A DNA stretch of 64,000 nucleotides, taken from the NCBI GenBank assembly GCA_027459505.1, contig DAIDIE010000041.1:230495-294494 (forward strand). Direction: 5' to 3'. The notes under the pieces are model-generated. The model was not told the origin of the DNA. It was given only the letters and a program-made list of their open reading frames with translations, and did no database searches. This document shows, piece after piece, positions 1 through 9,241 of the stretch (position 1 is its first letter; each line of letters opens with the position of its first letter). Both the position numbers and the translations under genes were made by a program. The DNA comes from Acidobacteriota bacterium. GTDB taxonomy: Bacteria; Acidobacteriota; Terriglobia; Terriglobales; SCQP01.

Positions 1-1
1 G

Positions 2-481
2 GGTTCGTTCGATCCCGTCACCAACGGTCATCTCGATCTTATCGAGCGTGGCAGCCGTCTGTTTGAGACGCTCATCGTGGCGGTGCTGCGCAACAGCGAG
101 AAAGAGCCCTTCTTTTCTGTCGACGAACGCCTCGACATCCTTCGCCAAACCACTGCCCACTTGCCCAATGTGCGGGTCAGCGCCTTCGATGGCTTGTTGG
201 TCGATTTCGCCGAGCAGAGTGGGGCGCAAGCTGTGCTCCGCGGTATCCGCGCCATCAGCGATTATGAATACGAGTTCCAGATGGCGCTGATGAATCGCCG
301 TCTTGCTCCTCGGCTGGAAACTGTTTTCATGATGCCCGCCGAGGCCTATTCCTACGTCAGCTCGCGCCTTGTCAAGGAAGTCTTCCGGCTGGGGCGTTCC
401 GTCGAAGGACTGGTCCCACCCTTGGTGGAAGAACGCTTGCGCGCCAAGCTCGGCGCCGCTCGCCGCGCCCCGGCTAAGTGA
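2..481 (+). CDS. coaD: Phosphopantetheine adenylyltransferase, 5' end cut by window
   Basis: The reading frame is open from base 2 and ends at TGA 479-481, so roughly the last 159 residues are present and the first few are missing. CoaD adenylylates 4'-phosphopantetheine to dephospho-CoA in the cytoplasm, the penultimate step of CoA synthesis. The family signature is visible at the very start: GSFDPVTNGHLDLIERG contains the T/HxGH nucleotidyltransferase motif. The second signature is SYVSSRLVKEV, corresponding to the ISSxxVKEV motif that binds ATP. The length fits the usual 160-170 residues. The upstream context lies outside the window. Confidence 0.95.
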   Translation, partial: GSFDPVTNGHLDLIERGSRLFETLIVAVLRNSEKEPFFSVDERLDILRQTTAHLPNVRVSAFDGLLVDFAEQSGAQAVLRGIRAISDYEYEFQMALMNRRLAPRLETVFMMPAEAYSYVSSRLVKEVFRLGRSVEGLVPPLVEERLRAKLGAARRAPAK

Positions 482-545
482 TCGTGCTCAAACGCCTGGG
501 TAGCTGCACTTGACAGAGCTTCCGGCTCGCCAGTAAGATCATCTC

Positions 546-917
546 ATGAGGCTTCGCTCCGCAACCATGGTGCTGACCCTGTTGATCGGGGTTTATGCGC
601 CCATGCTGCTTTGCGTGACGGCCTCGGCCAGCACACCTTCGGCTTCACCGGCTTCCATGGCGTGCTGCGCGCATTCCTGCCAGCGCCAGGCGAGCGCCAT
701 GTCCACCATGGATTGCTGCCGGCAGGCTGGGCAGACCAACTCCCCGTTACGCTCTCTTCCTTCCAGCCGCACCCTCCAGCCGGCCTCGTGGGTATTCCTA
801 AATGCCATCGCCGGGCCGCCGCTGACATCCCTAGACCTCAACAGTCTCGCTTCGCTGTTCCACTCCTGTCCGCCTCCTGCCTCTCCCGCACAAGCCGGCA
901 GCGTCTTGCTGATCTAG
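546..917 (+). CDS. Small exported Cys-rich protein ahead of the metal-efflux genes
   Basis: A 123-residue protein starting at ATG 546. The N-terminus (MRLRSATMVLTLLIGVYAPM) looks like a signal peptide. The mature part has paired cysteines with Met and His nearby (MACCAHSC near residue 38, MDCC near residue 55), a pattern that suggests soft-metal binding. It lies 83 bp upstream of the outer-membrane factor of a copper/silver-type RND operon on the same strand. I do not recognise a named family. A periplasmic metal-binding or metal-buffering role is inferred only from the cysteines and the neighbours. The C-terminal half has low complexity, so the gene could also be a chance frame. Confidence 0.55.
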   Translation: MRLRSATMVLTLLIGVYAPMLLCVTASASTPSASPASMACCAHSCQRQASAMSTMDCCRQAGQTNSPLRSLPSSRTLQPASWVFLNAIAGPPLTSLDLNSLASLFHSCPPPASPAQAGSVLLI

Positions 918-1000
918 CACCAAACGCCAGCACCTGACTTTCTCTGTCATCTTCGTCTGAACCTGTCTGATCGCACACGGGTTCTGGCACAGGAGCTTGT

Positions 1001-2407
1001 ATGCGTTTTCGCTTGTTGGCCTTTCTGGCGATGGTTGCCGGCCCTTCCGTGATCGTCGCCGGCCTTTTCGTCATTGTTGCCGGTTTTTCTGTGCGGGGCT
1101 CCGCGCAGCGCCCCAGCTTGACTGCGGCCCTGTGGGATGGATACTCCCAGGGGCCTGAACATGCGACTCCACGGCAGCCATCCAGCCGACGGGTGCACAG
1201 GAAACTATCTCCCACCCCGCTCGCGGCCCTGTTGGCTCAGGCGCTCGCCTCCAATCTGGAGATTCGAGCGGCTGAGCATGCTTTTCTCGCGGCCCAGCAG
1301 CTCAAGCCACAGGTGAGCACCATGCCGCAGCCGCGCCTCATGTTGCGCGAGCAGAGTGTGGGCAATCCGTTGCCTCTGGGAGGCTACAACGACAGCATGT
1401 TTGCCTATGTTGGTGTTGGGGTGGCCCAGGAGTTTCCCTTTCCCGGTAAGCTGCGCGTTCGGGGAGAGATCGCGCAGGCACAGGCCGCGGTGACCCGCCA
1501 ACAAATTCGCTCGATTCGTCGCTCCGTCCTCCGCCGCGTCGCCTTCGCCTATTTCCAGCTCGCCTACGCTAAGGGAATATTGGCCCTGCTCCAACAACAG
1601 CAAAGCCTTCTTCAGCAGGCTCACTCGGACGCTTTGTTGCGCTACCGCAACGGCGCCGGAAGTCAACCCGACGTGCTGGCCGCTCAGTTGCGGCAAACTG
1701 CCTTGCTGCAGCAGATGGAACGCCAGCGTGAGCAGGCTCAGTTGCAGCAAATCCAACTCCGCTTGTTGTTGAACCGTCAACCGCACTCCGCCCCTGTTGT
1801 CCCTGAACCACTTCGGCTTGTCCGTGACGCATTACCGCCCGCTGCTGACTCTCCTCTGCTTGCTCAACAGCGTCAGCTTCTGCAAAAGCGCAAGCTGCAG
1901 CTTCGTTTGGCGCACAAGAGCTATGATCCGGATTTTTCCGCGCAGTACATGTACATGCGCTCCGCCAATCCCTTTCCGGACATGTATCAGCTCTCGGTCA
2001 GCGTGCGCATTCCATTTTTTTGGCGCCGCAAACAGGATGCTGAGGTAGCGCAGGCGGTGGAACGGGCCGCGGAACAACAGACAAATCTGGACGAGATGCG
2101 GATTGAATTACGCGCCGCAATTGCCAGCCAGGCGGCCGCCATGCGCACGGCGCGGTCCAATGCCGCTATTGCCTGTAACGCTTTGCTCCCCCAGGCCCAG
2201 GCCAGCCTGCGTTCCGCTCTGCTTGCTTACGGCAATGGTCAAGGCGTTTACGGCGATGTGGTGCGTGCCAGCGATGACTTGCTGCGGGTGCAATCTGGAC
2301 TGCTCAAGGAAGAGCTCAATGCTCGCCTCGCCCAAGCTCGCTTGCACGAACTGATCGGGGGTTTTTCAGGCGGTAAGCACCGCCATCGCCACGGAGACCA
2401 GCAATGA
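1001..2407 (+). CDS. TolC-family outer-membrane factor of heavy-metal RND efflux (CusC/CzcC type)
   Basis: A 468-residue protein forming the outer-membrane exit duct of the tripartite pump encoded by the next two genes. ATG 1001 is preceded by a good ribosome site (caggagcttgt). The N-terminus has a hydrophobic export signal (residues 5-30). The body shows the long amphipathic helices of outer-membrane efflux proteins, rich in Gln, Ala and Leu (for example LAQALASNLEIRAAEHAFL near residue 75 and a Gln-rich coiled-coil stretch around residues 200-260). The FPFPGK motif near residue 147 is typical of the CusC/CzcC branch. Its stop overlaps the start of the next gene (ATGA), indicating translational coupling. 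The exact metal is inferred from CusA. Confidence 0.9.
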   Translation: MRFRLLAFLAMVAGPSVIVAGLFVIVAGFSVRGSAQRPSLTAALWDGYSQGPEHATPRQPSSRRVHRKLSPTPLAALLAQALASNLEIRAAEHAFLAAQQLKPQVSTMPQPRLMLREQSVGNPLPLGGYNDSMFAYVGVGVAQEFPFPGKLRVRGEIAQAQAAVTRQQIRSIRRSVLRRVAFAYFQLAYAKGILALLQQQQSLLQQAHSDALLRYRNGAGSQPDVLAAQLRQTALLQQMERQREQAQLQQIQLRLLLNRQPHSAPVVPEPLRLVRDALPPAADSPLLAQQRQLLQKRKLQLRLAHKSYDPDFSAQYMYMRSANPFPDMYQLSVSVRIPFFWRRKQDAEVAQAVERAAEQQTNLDEMRIELRAAIASQAAAMRTARSNAAIACNALLPQAQASLRSALLAYGNGQGVYGDVVRASDDLLRVQSGLLKEELNARLAQARLHELIGGFSGGKHRHRHGDQQ

Positions 2408-3939
2408 AAAAATCGGGTCAGGTATTGTGGTACGCCATTGTCAGTAATGCGCTTATCGTTGCGGCCGCGCTGTGGTGGGTGCACTCCAGTTCGCGTCGCG
2501 GGAAACCGTATTCACCGCCGGCCCCAGTCGCTGTTGGGCGGGCTGCGGTTTCCCCGGTTGCCGGCTCTCAGCCGGCGCAGCCGTTGGTTCCACTGCAGCT
2601 TTCGCCTCGCCGGCTGCAGAGCATTGGCGTCACGACCGGGGTGGTCACCCGTCAGAACGTCGATCAGCCGCTCGTCACCACGGGCAACATCGCCGTGGAT
2701 CAGGACATGACCAGCGCCGTTCAGGTGCGCTTCAGCGGGTGGTTGCGAACCGTTTGGGTGCGCGCGCCGTTCACCTTTGTTCATGCCGGACAGCCGCTGT
2801 GCACCATCTACAGCCCGCAATTGGTCAGTACCGAGCAGGAGTATCTTCTGGCCCGCCAAAACGCGCGCAAGTTGGCTGCCAGCACCGTGCCCGGCGTGGC
2901 CTCCGGCGCGGCATCCCTTCTCCAGGCGGCTCAGGATCGCCTGCGCCAATGGCTGGTGCCACCCGCCGAGATTGCGCGCTTGCGGCGCACCGGTCAACCC
3001 GCGTCGCAACTCACCATCGTTGCGCCACAAGCGGGTTTCATTACCCAAAGTTTGGCCCTGCCCAGCACTTATGTGCAACCGGGCTCGACCCTCTATAGCA
3101 TCGCTCCTATCAACCCAGTGTGGGTCAACGCGCAGCTCTTTCAGGGGGACCTTGGTGTCCTGCGCCCCGGAGCCCGCGCCCAGGTGACCGTGGACGCATT
3201 GCCGGGTAAGGTTTTCCCGGCGCGCATTTTGGAAATCACCCCCGATATCCAACCGGCGACGCGAACCGCCGATGTACGACTGCTCGTCTCCAACCCCCGG
3301 CGGCTGCTTCAGCCGGGCATGTATGTGAATGTCAGCTTTCAGTCCCCATTGGGCCCACAATTGCTGGTCCCGGCCTCTGCCGTGCTGCAGGGCGGAATGC
3401 GCAATATCGTATTTGTGGATCATGGGAGCGGCAATCTCGAACCACGGCAGGTGAGCCTTGCTGAGCATGTTGGCCGCTCCTTCGTTGTGCTCAGCGGCTT
3501 AAAAGCTGGCGAGCGCGTCGTCACCTCCGCCAACTTCCTCCTGGACGCCGAGAGTCAGTTGCAGGCGGCTGCCGGTTCCTACATGCCTCCGCCTCCGGGT
3601 GCCCCTCAACAGGACTCCACGCCTTCCGCAACCGTGAAATTTACCACCTTCCCCAACCCTCCGCACAAAGGCGGCAACCAGTTGCGCGTCACCCTCCGCG
3701 ATGCTCACAACGCTCCTGTTCCGGATGCCCAGGTGTCGGTGATTTTCTTTATGCCTGCCATGCCCGAGATGGGCATGTCCGCCATGCGAACCGTCGCTTC
3801 ACTAACCTCTCAGTCGGCGGGATCCTACCTCGGATCGGTGCAGTTGCAAAGCGCCGGAAGCTGGCAGGTGACCGTGGTCGCTACCCGCGGCGGACAGACC
3901 ATCGCCCGCAAAAAGCTCACCATCAATGCCGCACTGTAA
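2404..3939 (+). CDS. RND periplasmic adaptor (CusB-like) with extra C-terminal FixH/YtkA-like domain
   Basis: A 511-residue membrane-fusion protein that bridges the inner-membrane pump and the TolC-type duct. It has an N-terminal membrane anchor (residues 8-25), then a barrel-sandwich/lipoyl region (SGWLRTVWVRAPFTFVHAGQ near residue 110), an alpha hairpin, and beta-barrel domains (LVPASAVLQGG near residue 320). From about residue 410 there is an additional immunoglobulin-like domain resembling FixH/YtkA. It contains a Met cluster, FFMPAMPEMGMSAM, around residues 448-461. The N-terminal Met/His metal site known from E. coli CusB is not visible, so the C-terminal Met cluster may serve instead (inference). 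The start overlaps the preceding stop. Confidence 0.9.
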   Translation: MKKSGQVLWYAIVSNALIVAAALWWVHSSSRRGKPYSPPAPVAVGRAAVSPVAGSQPAQPLVPLQLSPRRLQSIGVTTGVVTRQNVDQPLVTTGNIAVDQDMTSAVQVRFSGWLRTVWVRAPFTFVHAGQPLCTIYSPQLVSTEQEYLLARQNARKLAASTVPGVASGAASLLQAAQDRLRQWLVPPAEIARLRRTGQPASQLTIVAPQAGFITQSLALPSTYVQPGSTLYSIAPINPVWVNAQLFQGDLGVLRPGARAQVTVDALPGKVFPARILEITPDIQPATRTADVRLLVSNPRRLLQPGMYVNVSFQSPLGPQLLVPASAVLQGGMRNIVFVDHGSGNLEPRQVSLAEHVGRSFVVLSGLKAGERVVTSANFLLDAESQLQAAAGSYMPPPPGAPQQDSTPSATVKFTTFPNPPHKGGNQLRVTLRDAHNAPVPDAQVSVIFFMPAMPEMGMSAMRTVASLTSQSAGSYLGSVQLQSAGSWQVTVVATRGGQTIARKKLTINAAL

Positions 3940-3953
3940 TCCGGGAGGCCATT

Positions 3954-6900
3954 GTGATTGAAAAAATTATCAACGTCTGCGCCCGCAATCGCTTCCTGGT
4001 GTTTACTGCCGTCGTCCTCGTCGTGGCGGCCGGCCTGTATTGCATGCACCATGTTTCGCTGGACGCGCTGCCTGATATCTCCGATGTCCAGGTCGTCATT
4101 CACACCGCGTGGCCCGGTCAACCGCCATCCCTTGTCGAAGATCAGGTCTCCTATCCCCTCGTGACCGCTATGCTCGGCTCGCCGCGCGTCAGCTCCGTTC
4201 GTGCCCAGACGATGTTTGGCGATTCCTACGTCTTTGTCATCTTTCAGGACGGCACCGACCTGTATTGGGCACGCAGCCGTGTGCTGGAGGCGCTGCAACG
4301 CCTGCAGGGGCAGCTCCCCGCCGGCGTCACCCCCGTGATCGGTCCCGATGCCACTGGCGCCGGTTGGGTCTATGAATACGCCCTCGTTGACCATAGCCAT
4401 AACCAGAGTCTGGCGGATCTGCGCGCGCTCCAGGATTGGTATCTGCGCTATCAACTCGAAACTGTTCCCGGCGTCGCGGAAGTCGCTACCATTGGTGGCT
4501 TCCAGCGCCAGTACCAGTTGCGCCTGGACCCCGGCAAACTGCGTGCCTTCAACATCGGCTTGCGGCAGGTCATAGACCGCGTTCGGGCCAGCACCAATGA
4601 AGTTGGCGGCAATGTTCTCGAGATGAACGGCGCCCGCTACTTCGTGCGTGGCTTTGGCTACATTCGCTCCCTCTCGGCGTTGGCCGGTATCCCCGTCGGA
4701 GCCTTTAACGGCACGCCGGTCTACGTGCGCGACCTCGGCGTTGTCAGCTTCGGCCCCGCCTCCCGGGAGGGCGCCGCTGATTGGAACGGGGAAGGAGAGG
4801 TCGTGGGTGGTATTGTTATCGCCCGCTACGGCGCCAACGCTCTGACCGTTATCAATGGGGTCAAGCGCAAACTTGCGGAAATTGGACCGTCCTTGCCCGC
4901 GGGTGTCGAAATTCGCGCCGGATATGATCGCTCTGAACTTATTCAAAGCTCAATCGCCACACTACGCCGGGATCTCATCGAAGAGATGGTAATAGTCAGC
5001 ATCGTCATTGTTGTATTCCTGCTGCACTTCCGCTCCGCCCTTATTCCTATCCTCACCCTCCCGATTGCGCTGCTGGCCTCGTTTATTCCAATGTATTTCC
5101 TCCACGTGAGCGCCAATATCATGTCCTTGGGCGGCATGGCGCTCGCGGTTGGCGTACTCGTCGATGCCGCCATCGTGCTGGTGGAAAACGGACACCGCAA
5201 AATCAGTGCGTCGCCTGTCCTTAGCGAAGCCGAGCGGCGCGAACGTCTCCTGGCCGCGGCCCGCGAAGTCGGACCCGCTCTCTTCTTTTCCCTGCTCATC
5301 ATTGTCGTCGCCTTCCTCCCTGTGTTCCTGCTCCAAGCCCAGGAGGGCAGAATGTTTGCTCCCCTGGCCTGGACCAAGACGCTGGCGGTTACTTGTTCCT
5401 CGATTCTGGCCATCACCTTGGTTCCGGCGCTCATGATGCTGCTCATTCGTGGCCGCATCCGGCCAGAATCTGAAAACTCGGTCTCCCGATTCACCCAACG
5501 CCTTTACCTTCCAGTGCTGCATTGGTGCCTGCGGCATCGCTTCCTCACCATCTTCATTAATGTCGCCTTTCTTCTTGTCACGATTCCTCTAGCGCTGTCT
5601 TTAGGCAGCCAGTTTATGCCTCCCCTGTTTGAAGGCGCGGCGCTCTACATGCCCACCTCGCTCCCCGGTATCTCTATCACTCAGGCCTCCCAGCTCTTGC
5701 AGTCGCAGGACAGGGTTTTGCATTCCTTTCCGGAAGTCGCGTCCGTTTTTGGCACCGTGGGCCGCTCTGACAGTGCCACCGACAATGCTCCCCTCGATAT
5801 GTACGACACCACGGTCATGCTCAAGCCGCGCCGATACTGGCCAGCCGGGATGACCTACGACAAGTTGATTTCGGAGATGAACGACCGCCTGCAAATTCCG
5901 GGCCTGTCGGCCACCTGGACTATGCCCGTCGAAAACCGCCTCGATATGGAGTTGACTGGATTGAAAACTCCGGTGGGGTTAAAACTGTCCGGCCCCGATC
6001 TGGCCCAGTTGCAGCGGCTGGGCGTTCGCGTCCAGAACCTCCTGCAGGGCATGCCCCAGGTGCGCTCAGTGTTTGCGGAACGCAACGATCAAGGCCTTTA
6101 CATCAATATTCACGTCGATCGCCAGCAAGCCGCCCGCTATGGCCTGACCGTGGGGGCCGTACAGCGAGCCATCTCAACCGGCATCGGTGGCAGCAATGTC
6201 GCCCAGACGGTTGACGGCCGGCAACGCTTTTCCATCAACATCCGTTACAACCGCGACTTTCGCAAAGATCTGCCGGCTCTGCGTCAGGTACTCGTGGATA
6301 CCGCATCCGGAACACAGATTCCCCTCGGCGAACTGGCGCAGATTCAGATTTCCCATGGACCCGCAATGATCCGCGACGAAAATGGTCTTCCTACCTCCTA
6401 CGTCTACATCGACCTCAAAACCTCTGATTACGGCACCTTTGTGCGCCAGGCTGCTCGGCGGCTCGCGCAACTTCGTCCGCCGCCGGGCTATGCCTGGCGC
6501 TGGTCGGGTGAGTACAAGTTCCAACAGCGTGCGCGTCATCGCTTGATGTACGTTGTCCCCCTCGTCTTCTTCTTGATTTTTGTGCTGCTCTATATCGTTT
6601 TCCGCTCAGCCCTGGAGGCGATCGTCCTCATCCTGCCCACGCTCTACGCGGTGAGCGGAGGATTATTGCTGCAGTGGGCGCTGCATTACAACTTCAGTGT
6701 GGCGGTTTGGGTCGGTTACATTGCCCTGTTCGGAATTGCTATTGAAACGGGTGTGGTTATGGTCGTCTATCTGCGCGAGGCGGTGCACGAAAGAGCGCAA
6801 CGAGGCGCTCTCAACACCCCGGCTGACGTTCACGAGGCGGCTATCGCCGGCGCTGTTCACCGCTTGCGGCCGAAATTGATGACCGTTGCCACCGTGCTGG

Positions 6901-7085
6901 CTAGCCTTACTCCGGTGCTCTTGGAGCGGGGAATTGGCTCAGACCTGATGAAACCCATTGCCGCTCCCATCGTCGGCGGCATGATCACGTCCGCGATCCA
7001 TGTCCTGGTGCTGGTGCCAGTCTTCTTTGTGATGATCGAGGAGAGGCGATTGGCCAAGCGCCTCAAATCCAACACTCCCCTGTGA
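3954..7085 (+). CDS. cusA: Heavy-metal RND pump, CusA (Cu/Ag) type
   Basis: A 1043-residue inner-membrane proton-driven transporter of the HME-RND family. GTG 3954 follows a strong ribosome site (gggaggccatt). It has the RND layout: TM1, large periplasmic loop, TM2-6, a second periplasmic loop, TM8-12. The charged TM4 motif is GGMALAVGVLVDAAIVLVEN, with the Asp used for proton relay. Sequences typical of monovalent-metal pumps are present: GRSDSATDNAPLDMY and ATWTMPVENRLDMELTG with KTPVG following. They correspond to the Met-containing cleft of CusA rather than to CzcA (Co/Zn/Cd). Together with the two upstream genes this forms a complete tripartite exporter. Copper or silver as substrate is inferred from these motifs. 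Confidence 0.93.
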   Translation: MIEKIINVCARNRFLVFTAVVLVVAAGLYCMHHVSLDALPDISDVQVVIHTAWPGQPPSLVEDQVSYPLVTAMLGSPRVSSVRAQTMFGDSYVFVIFQDGTDLYWARSRVLEALQRLQGQLPAGVTPVIGPDATGAGWVYEYALVDHSHNQSLADLRALQDWYLRYQLETVPGVAEVATIGGFQRQYQLRLDPGKLRAFNIGLRQVIDRVRASTNEVGGNVLEMNGARYFVRGFGYIRSLSALAGIPVGAFNGTPVYVRDLGVVSFGPASREGAADWNGEGEVVGGIVIARYGANALTVINGVKRKLAEIGPSLPAGVEIRAGYDRSELIQSSIATLRRDLIEEMVIVSIVIVVFLLHFRSALIPILTLPIALLASFIPMYFLHVSANIMSLGGMALAVGVLVDAAIVLVENGHRKISASPVLSEAERRERLLAAAREVGPALFFSLLIIVVAFLPVFLLQAQEGRMFAPLAWTKTLAVTCSSILAITLVPALMMLLIRGRIRPESENSVSRFTQRLYLPVLHWCLRHRFLTIFINVAFLLVTIPLALSLGSQFMPPLFEGAALYMPTSLPGISITQASQLLQSQDRVLHSFPEVASVFGTVGRSDSATDNAPLDMYDTTVMLKPRRYWPAGMTYDKLISEMNDRLQIPGLSATWTMPVENRLDMELTGLKTPVGLKLSGPDLAQLQRLGVRVQNLLQGMPQVRSVFAERNDQGLYINIHVDRQQAARYGLTVGAVQRAISTGIGGSNVAQTVDGRQRFSINIRYNRDFRKDLPALRQVLVDTASGTQIPLGELAQIQISHGPAMIRDENGLPTSYVYIDLKTSDYGTFVRQAARRLAQLRPPPGYAWRWSGEYKFQQRARHRLMYVVPLVFFLIFVLLYIVFRSALEAIVLILPTLYAVSGGLLLQWALHYNFSVAVWVGYIALFGIAIETGVVMVVYLREAVHERAQRGALNTPADVHEAAIAGAVHRLRPKLMTVATVLASLTPVLLERGIGSDLMKPIAAPIVGGMITSAIHVLVLVPVFFVMIEERRLAKRLKSNTPL

Positions 7086-7092
7086 GGGAGTG
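7073..7092 (+). terminator. Weak hairpin at the end of the efflux operon
   Basis: A perfect 7-bp stem (cactccc 7073-7079 / gggagtg 7086-7092) overlaps the cusA stop codon. It is not followed directly by a T-run; a T6 tract lies some 25 bp further on. It may be a partial terminator or a 3'-end stabilising hairpin. Confidence 0.3.
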
Positions 7093-7222
7093 CACATTAG
7101 TCCTCGCAACGAACACTTTTTTCTGGCTGAGGAACCCCGCTTGTAACAATTTCGTAACTTTTGTGTGTTTAAGCTGGAATTGAGCAGTAGCTATGGCCGT
7201 TTGGGGCCAATGAGCACGATCA

Positions 7223-7390
7223 ATGGCTACTCACTCTCTTGCTGCCGTCTATAACGACGTCTTCTGCTGGCGTTGCGGTTGCGATTTGACACGACGCAAG
7301 TCCACCACGCTGCTGGACCGGCTCTTTAAACTGTTTGGCTTCAAAACGTACGGTTGCCGCCGCTGCAACTGCCGCCGCTATCGTTTTTGA
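7223..7390 (+). CDS. Very small double CxxCxC zinc-ribbon-like protein
   Basis: A 55-codon frame from ATG 7223 to TGA 7388-7390, in the otherwise empty gap between cusA and recJ. It contains CWRCGC at residues 15-20 and CRRCNC at residues 45-50. The two near-identical CxxCxC knuckles are separated by a basic helix-like stretch (TRRKSTTLLDRLFKLFGF). The protein is strongly basic. This pattern fits a compact zinc ribbon or a nucleic-acid-binding peptide. I do not recognise a family. There is no obvious strong ribosome site (ccaatgagcacgatca upstream), so translation is not certain, but the symmetrical cysteine spacing is unlikely by chance. Confidence 0.5.
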   Translation: MATHSLAAVYNDVFCWRCGCDLTRRKSTTLLDRLFKLFGFKTYGCRRCNCRRYRF

Positions 7391-7432
7391 TTACAGGCAT
7401 GGGAGCCGGGCATCTTGCGAGGGGCTCGCTGT

Positions 7433-9166
7433 TTACTGAGCTGCTACCGCTTCAGCCGCAGGGACGCGTTCCGCCTCGCGCCAGTCCTTCAGGATGAGCT
7501 GAATTCTCTCCCCGTAGACCGGATGATTGGTTTGCTCAAGCCAAAAGGTAACGTCCAACCTGCTGCGCACCTCTCCGGCGCGCTCCGCCATCCCCCATCC
7601 CAGCGCTTCAAACCTCGACGCGTCTTTTCGTAGCCGCAGCTTGAGATGCCGCTCCTTCAGGATTTCAGGTGGGCTGATCAGCTCGACATTCCGGCAGATG
7701 AACAATGGCTTCGGGTTTCCAATCCCGAACGGTTCGCAGCTTTCCAGTTCGCGCAGTAAACGTGGCGTAATCTCGGCAAGCTCCAGTTCCGTGTCTATTT
7801 CGATGACGGGCGGCGTTGCGGGAGGATAAGCCAGTGCCGCCTGGTTGAGGCGGGTTCGCAACAATCCCAGCCGCTCAGTCGCAATCGTGACACCGACGGC
7901 CTGCGCATGTCCGCCAAACCGTTCCATCAATTCCGGGCAGGTTTCCAGTAGCCGCAGCAGGTGAACGCCAGCTGGCGCCCTGCCCGATCCATAGCACAGC
8001 TGGCCTTCGTTACTGAAGACCAGCACTGGCCGGTGAATTCGCTCCATCACTTTGCTGGCGACGATACCCAATACGCCGCGGTGCCAGCCTGCCCCTTCCA
8101 CGCACAACACACGGCAGTCGCTAAGCGCTGGCTCGTTCTCGATCCGATCAAAAATCTCATTTCGGATCCGCTCCTCAACCCGCTGCCGTTCCGCGTTCAG
8201 TTGTTCCAACTGTTCCGCCAGCGCGCCTGCCTCCGGCGCGGCTGCCTCAAACAACTCAACCACCGAGCGTGCATCCCGCATGCGTCCAGCCGCATTGAGT
8301 CGTGGCGCGATACGAAACGAGATGTCCTCCGACCGCAGGTTGCTCTTGCCCGGCAGCGCTCGTGCCAGCAACGCTCTCAGGCCGGGATTCACGGGCGTCG
8401 CCAAGCCTTCCAAGCCCAACCGCGTCAAAACCCGGTTTTCTCCTTGCAGAGGAACGGAATCCGCTACCGTTCCCAATGCCGCCAGCTTGAAAAACGATTG
8501 GAACCATTTGGGGTATTCACCCGCTAGCAACCGCCCCGCGTACTCAAACAATGCCTGCGCCAGTTTCAGCACTACCCCCACCCCGCAGAGGTTCTTGTCG
8601 GGATACTGACATCCTTCTTGGTGTGGGTTCAGCACCGCCACCGCTGGCGCCGGATCGGAACCGGGCAGGTGATGATCAGTGACGATCACGTCTAAACCAA
8701 GCTGGCGCGCCGCTCGCAATTCCTCATGGGCGCGAATGCCAGTATCGACCGTGATGACGAGCCCCACGCCTCCACTGGCCGCCTGTTCCAGTACCGCGGT
8801 GCGCAAACCATATCCCTCGCCCAGCCGCTGCGGGATGTAGTACTCCGGACTTCCCCCAAGCATGCGCAGGGCTTTGCTGAGCAAGACTACCGACGTTGCG
8901 CCGTCTACGTCGTAGTCGCCGTAGATGAGTATCTTTTCCTGTGACTCGAGCGCTTGGGAGATGCGCTCCACCGCCTCGCGCATGCCCAACATCATCCAGG
9001 GAGCGTGAAGCTGTTCAATACCGGGATTCAAGAATGCCTTGGCCTGCTCCACCGAGCTGACTCCGCGGCTTACCAAAAGCCTGGCTGTCGCCGTGGAGAT
9101 TTTCAGTTCGGAGCTGAAAATCCCGGCAAGATTGCTGTCGGCGCTCTTGAGCTTCCATTGACGCAT
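7433..9166 (-). CDS. recJ: Single-stranded-DNA-specific exonuclease RecJ
   Basis: A 577-residue DHH-family 5'-3' exonuclease that digests single-stranded DNA during recombination and mismatch repair. Motif I is YGDYDVDGATS (near residue 80), motif III is VTDHHLPGSD (near residue 165), and the DHHA1 part carries GGHAQAVGVTI (near residue 395). A C-terminal OB-like domain ends near LILKDWR. The length matches ordinary bacterial RecJ. The start ATG at 9166 gives the expected N-terminus ahead of the LLVSRGV region. It is downstream of the radical SAM gene on the same strand, but a repeat element of about 300 bp separates them, so co-transcription is uncertain. Confidence 0.95.
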   Translation of the reverse strand: MRQWKLKSADSNLAGIFSSELKISTATARLLVSRGVSSVEQAKAFLNPGIEQLHAPWMMLGMREAVERISQALESQEKILIYGDYDVDGATSVVLLSKALRMLGGSPEYYIPQRLGEGYGLRTAVLEQAASGGVGLVITVDTGIRAHEELRAARQLGLDVIVTDHHLPGSDPAPAVAVLNPHQEGCQYPDKNLCGVGVVLKLAQALFEYAGRLLAGEYPKWFQSFFKLAALGTVADSVPLQGENRVLTRLGLEGLATPVNPGLRALLARALPGKSNLRSEDISFRIAPRLNAAGRMRDARSVVELFEAAAPEAGALAEQLEQLNAERQRVEERIRNEIFDRIENEPALSDCRVLCVEGAGWHRGVLGIVASKVMERIHRPVLVFSNEGQLCYGSGRAPAGVHLLRLLETCPELMERFGGHAQAVGVTIATERLGLLRTRLNQAALAYPPATPPVIEIDTELELAEITPRLLRELESCEPFGIGNPKPLFICRNVELISPPEILKERHLKLRLRKDASRFEALGWGMAERAGEVRSRLDVTFWLEQTNHPVYGERIQLILKDWREAERVPAAEAVAAQ

Positions 9167-9241
9167 GGCAGGTACGCCAGTATACGCGTCATCGGCCTGC
9201 CTGAAGGCCAGAAATGTGTGCGAGTCCTTGCGGGAACACCG

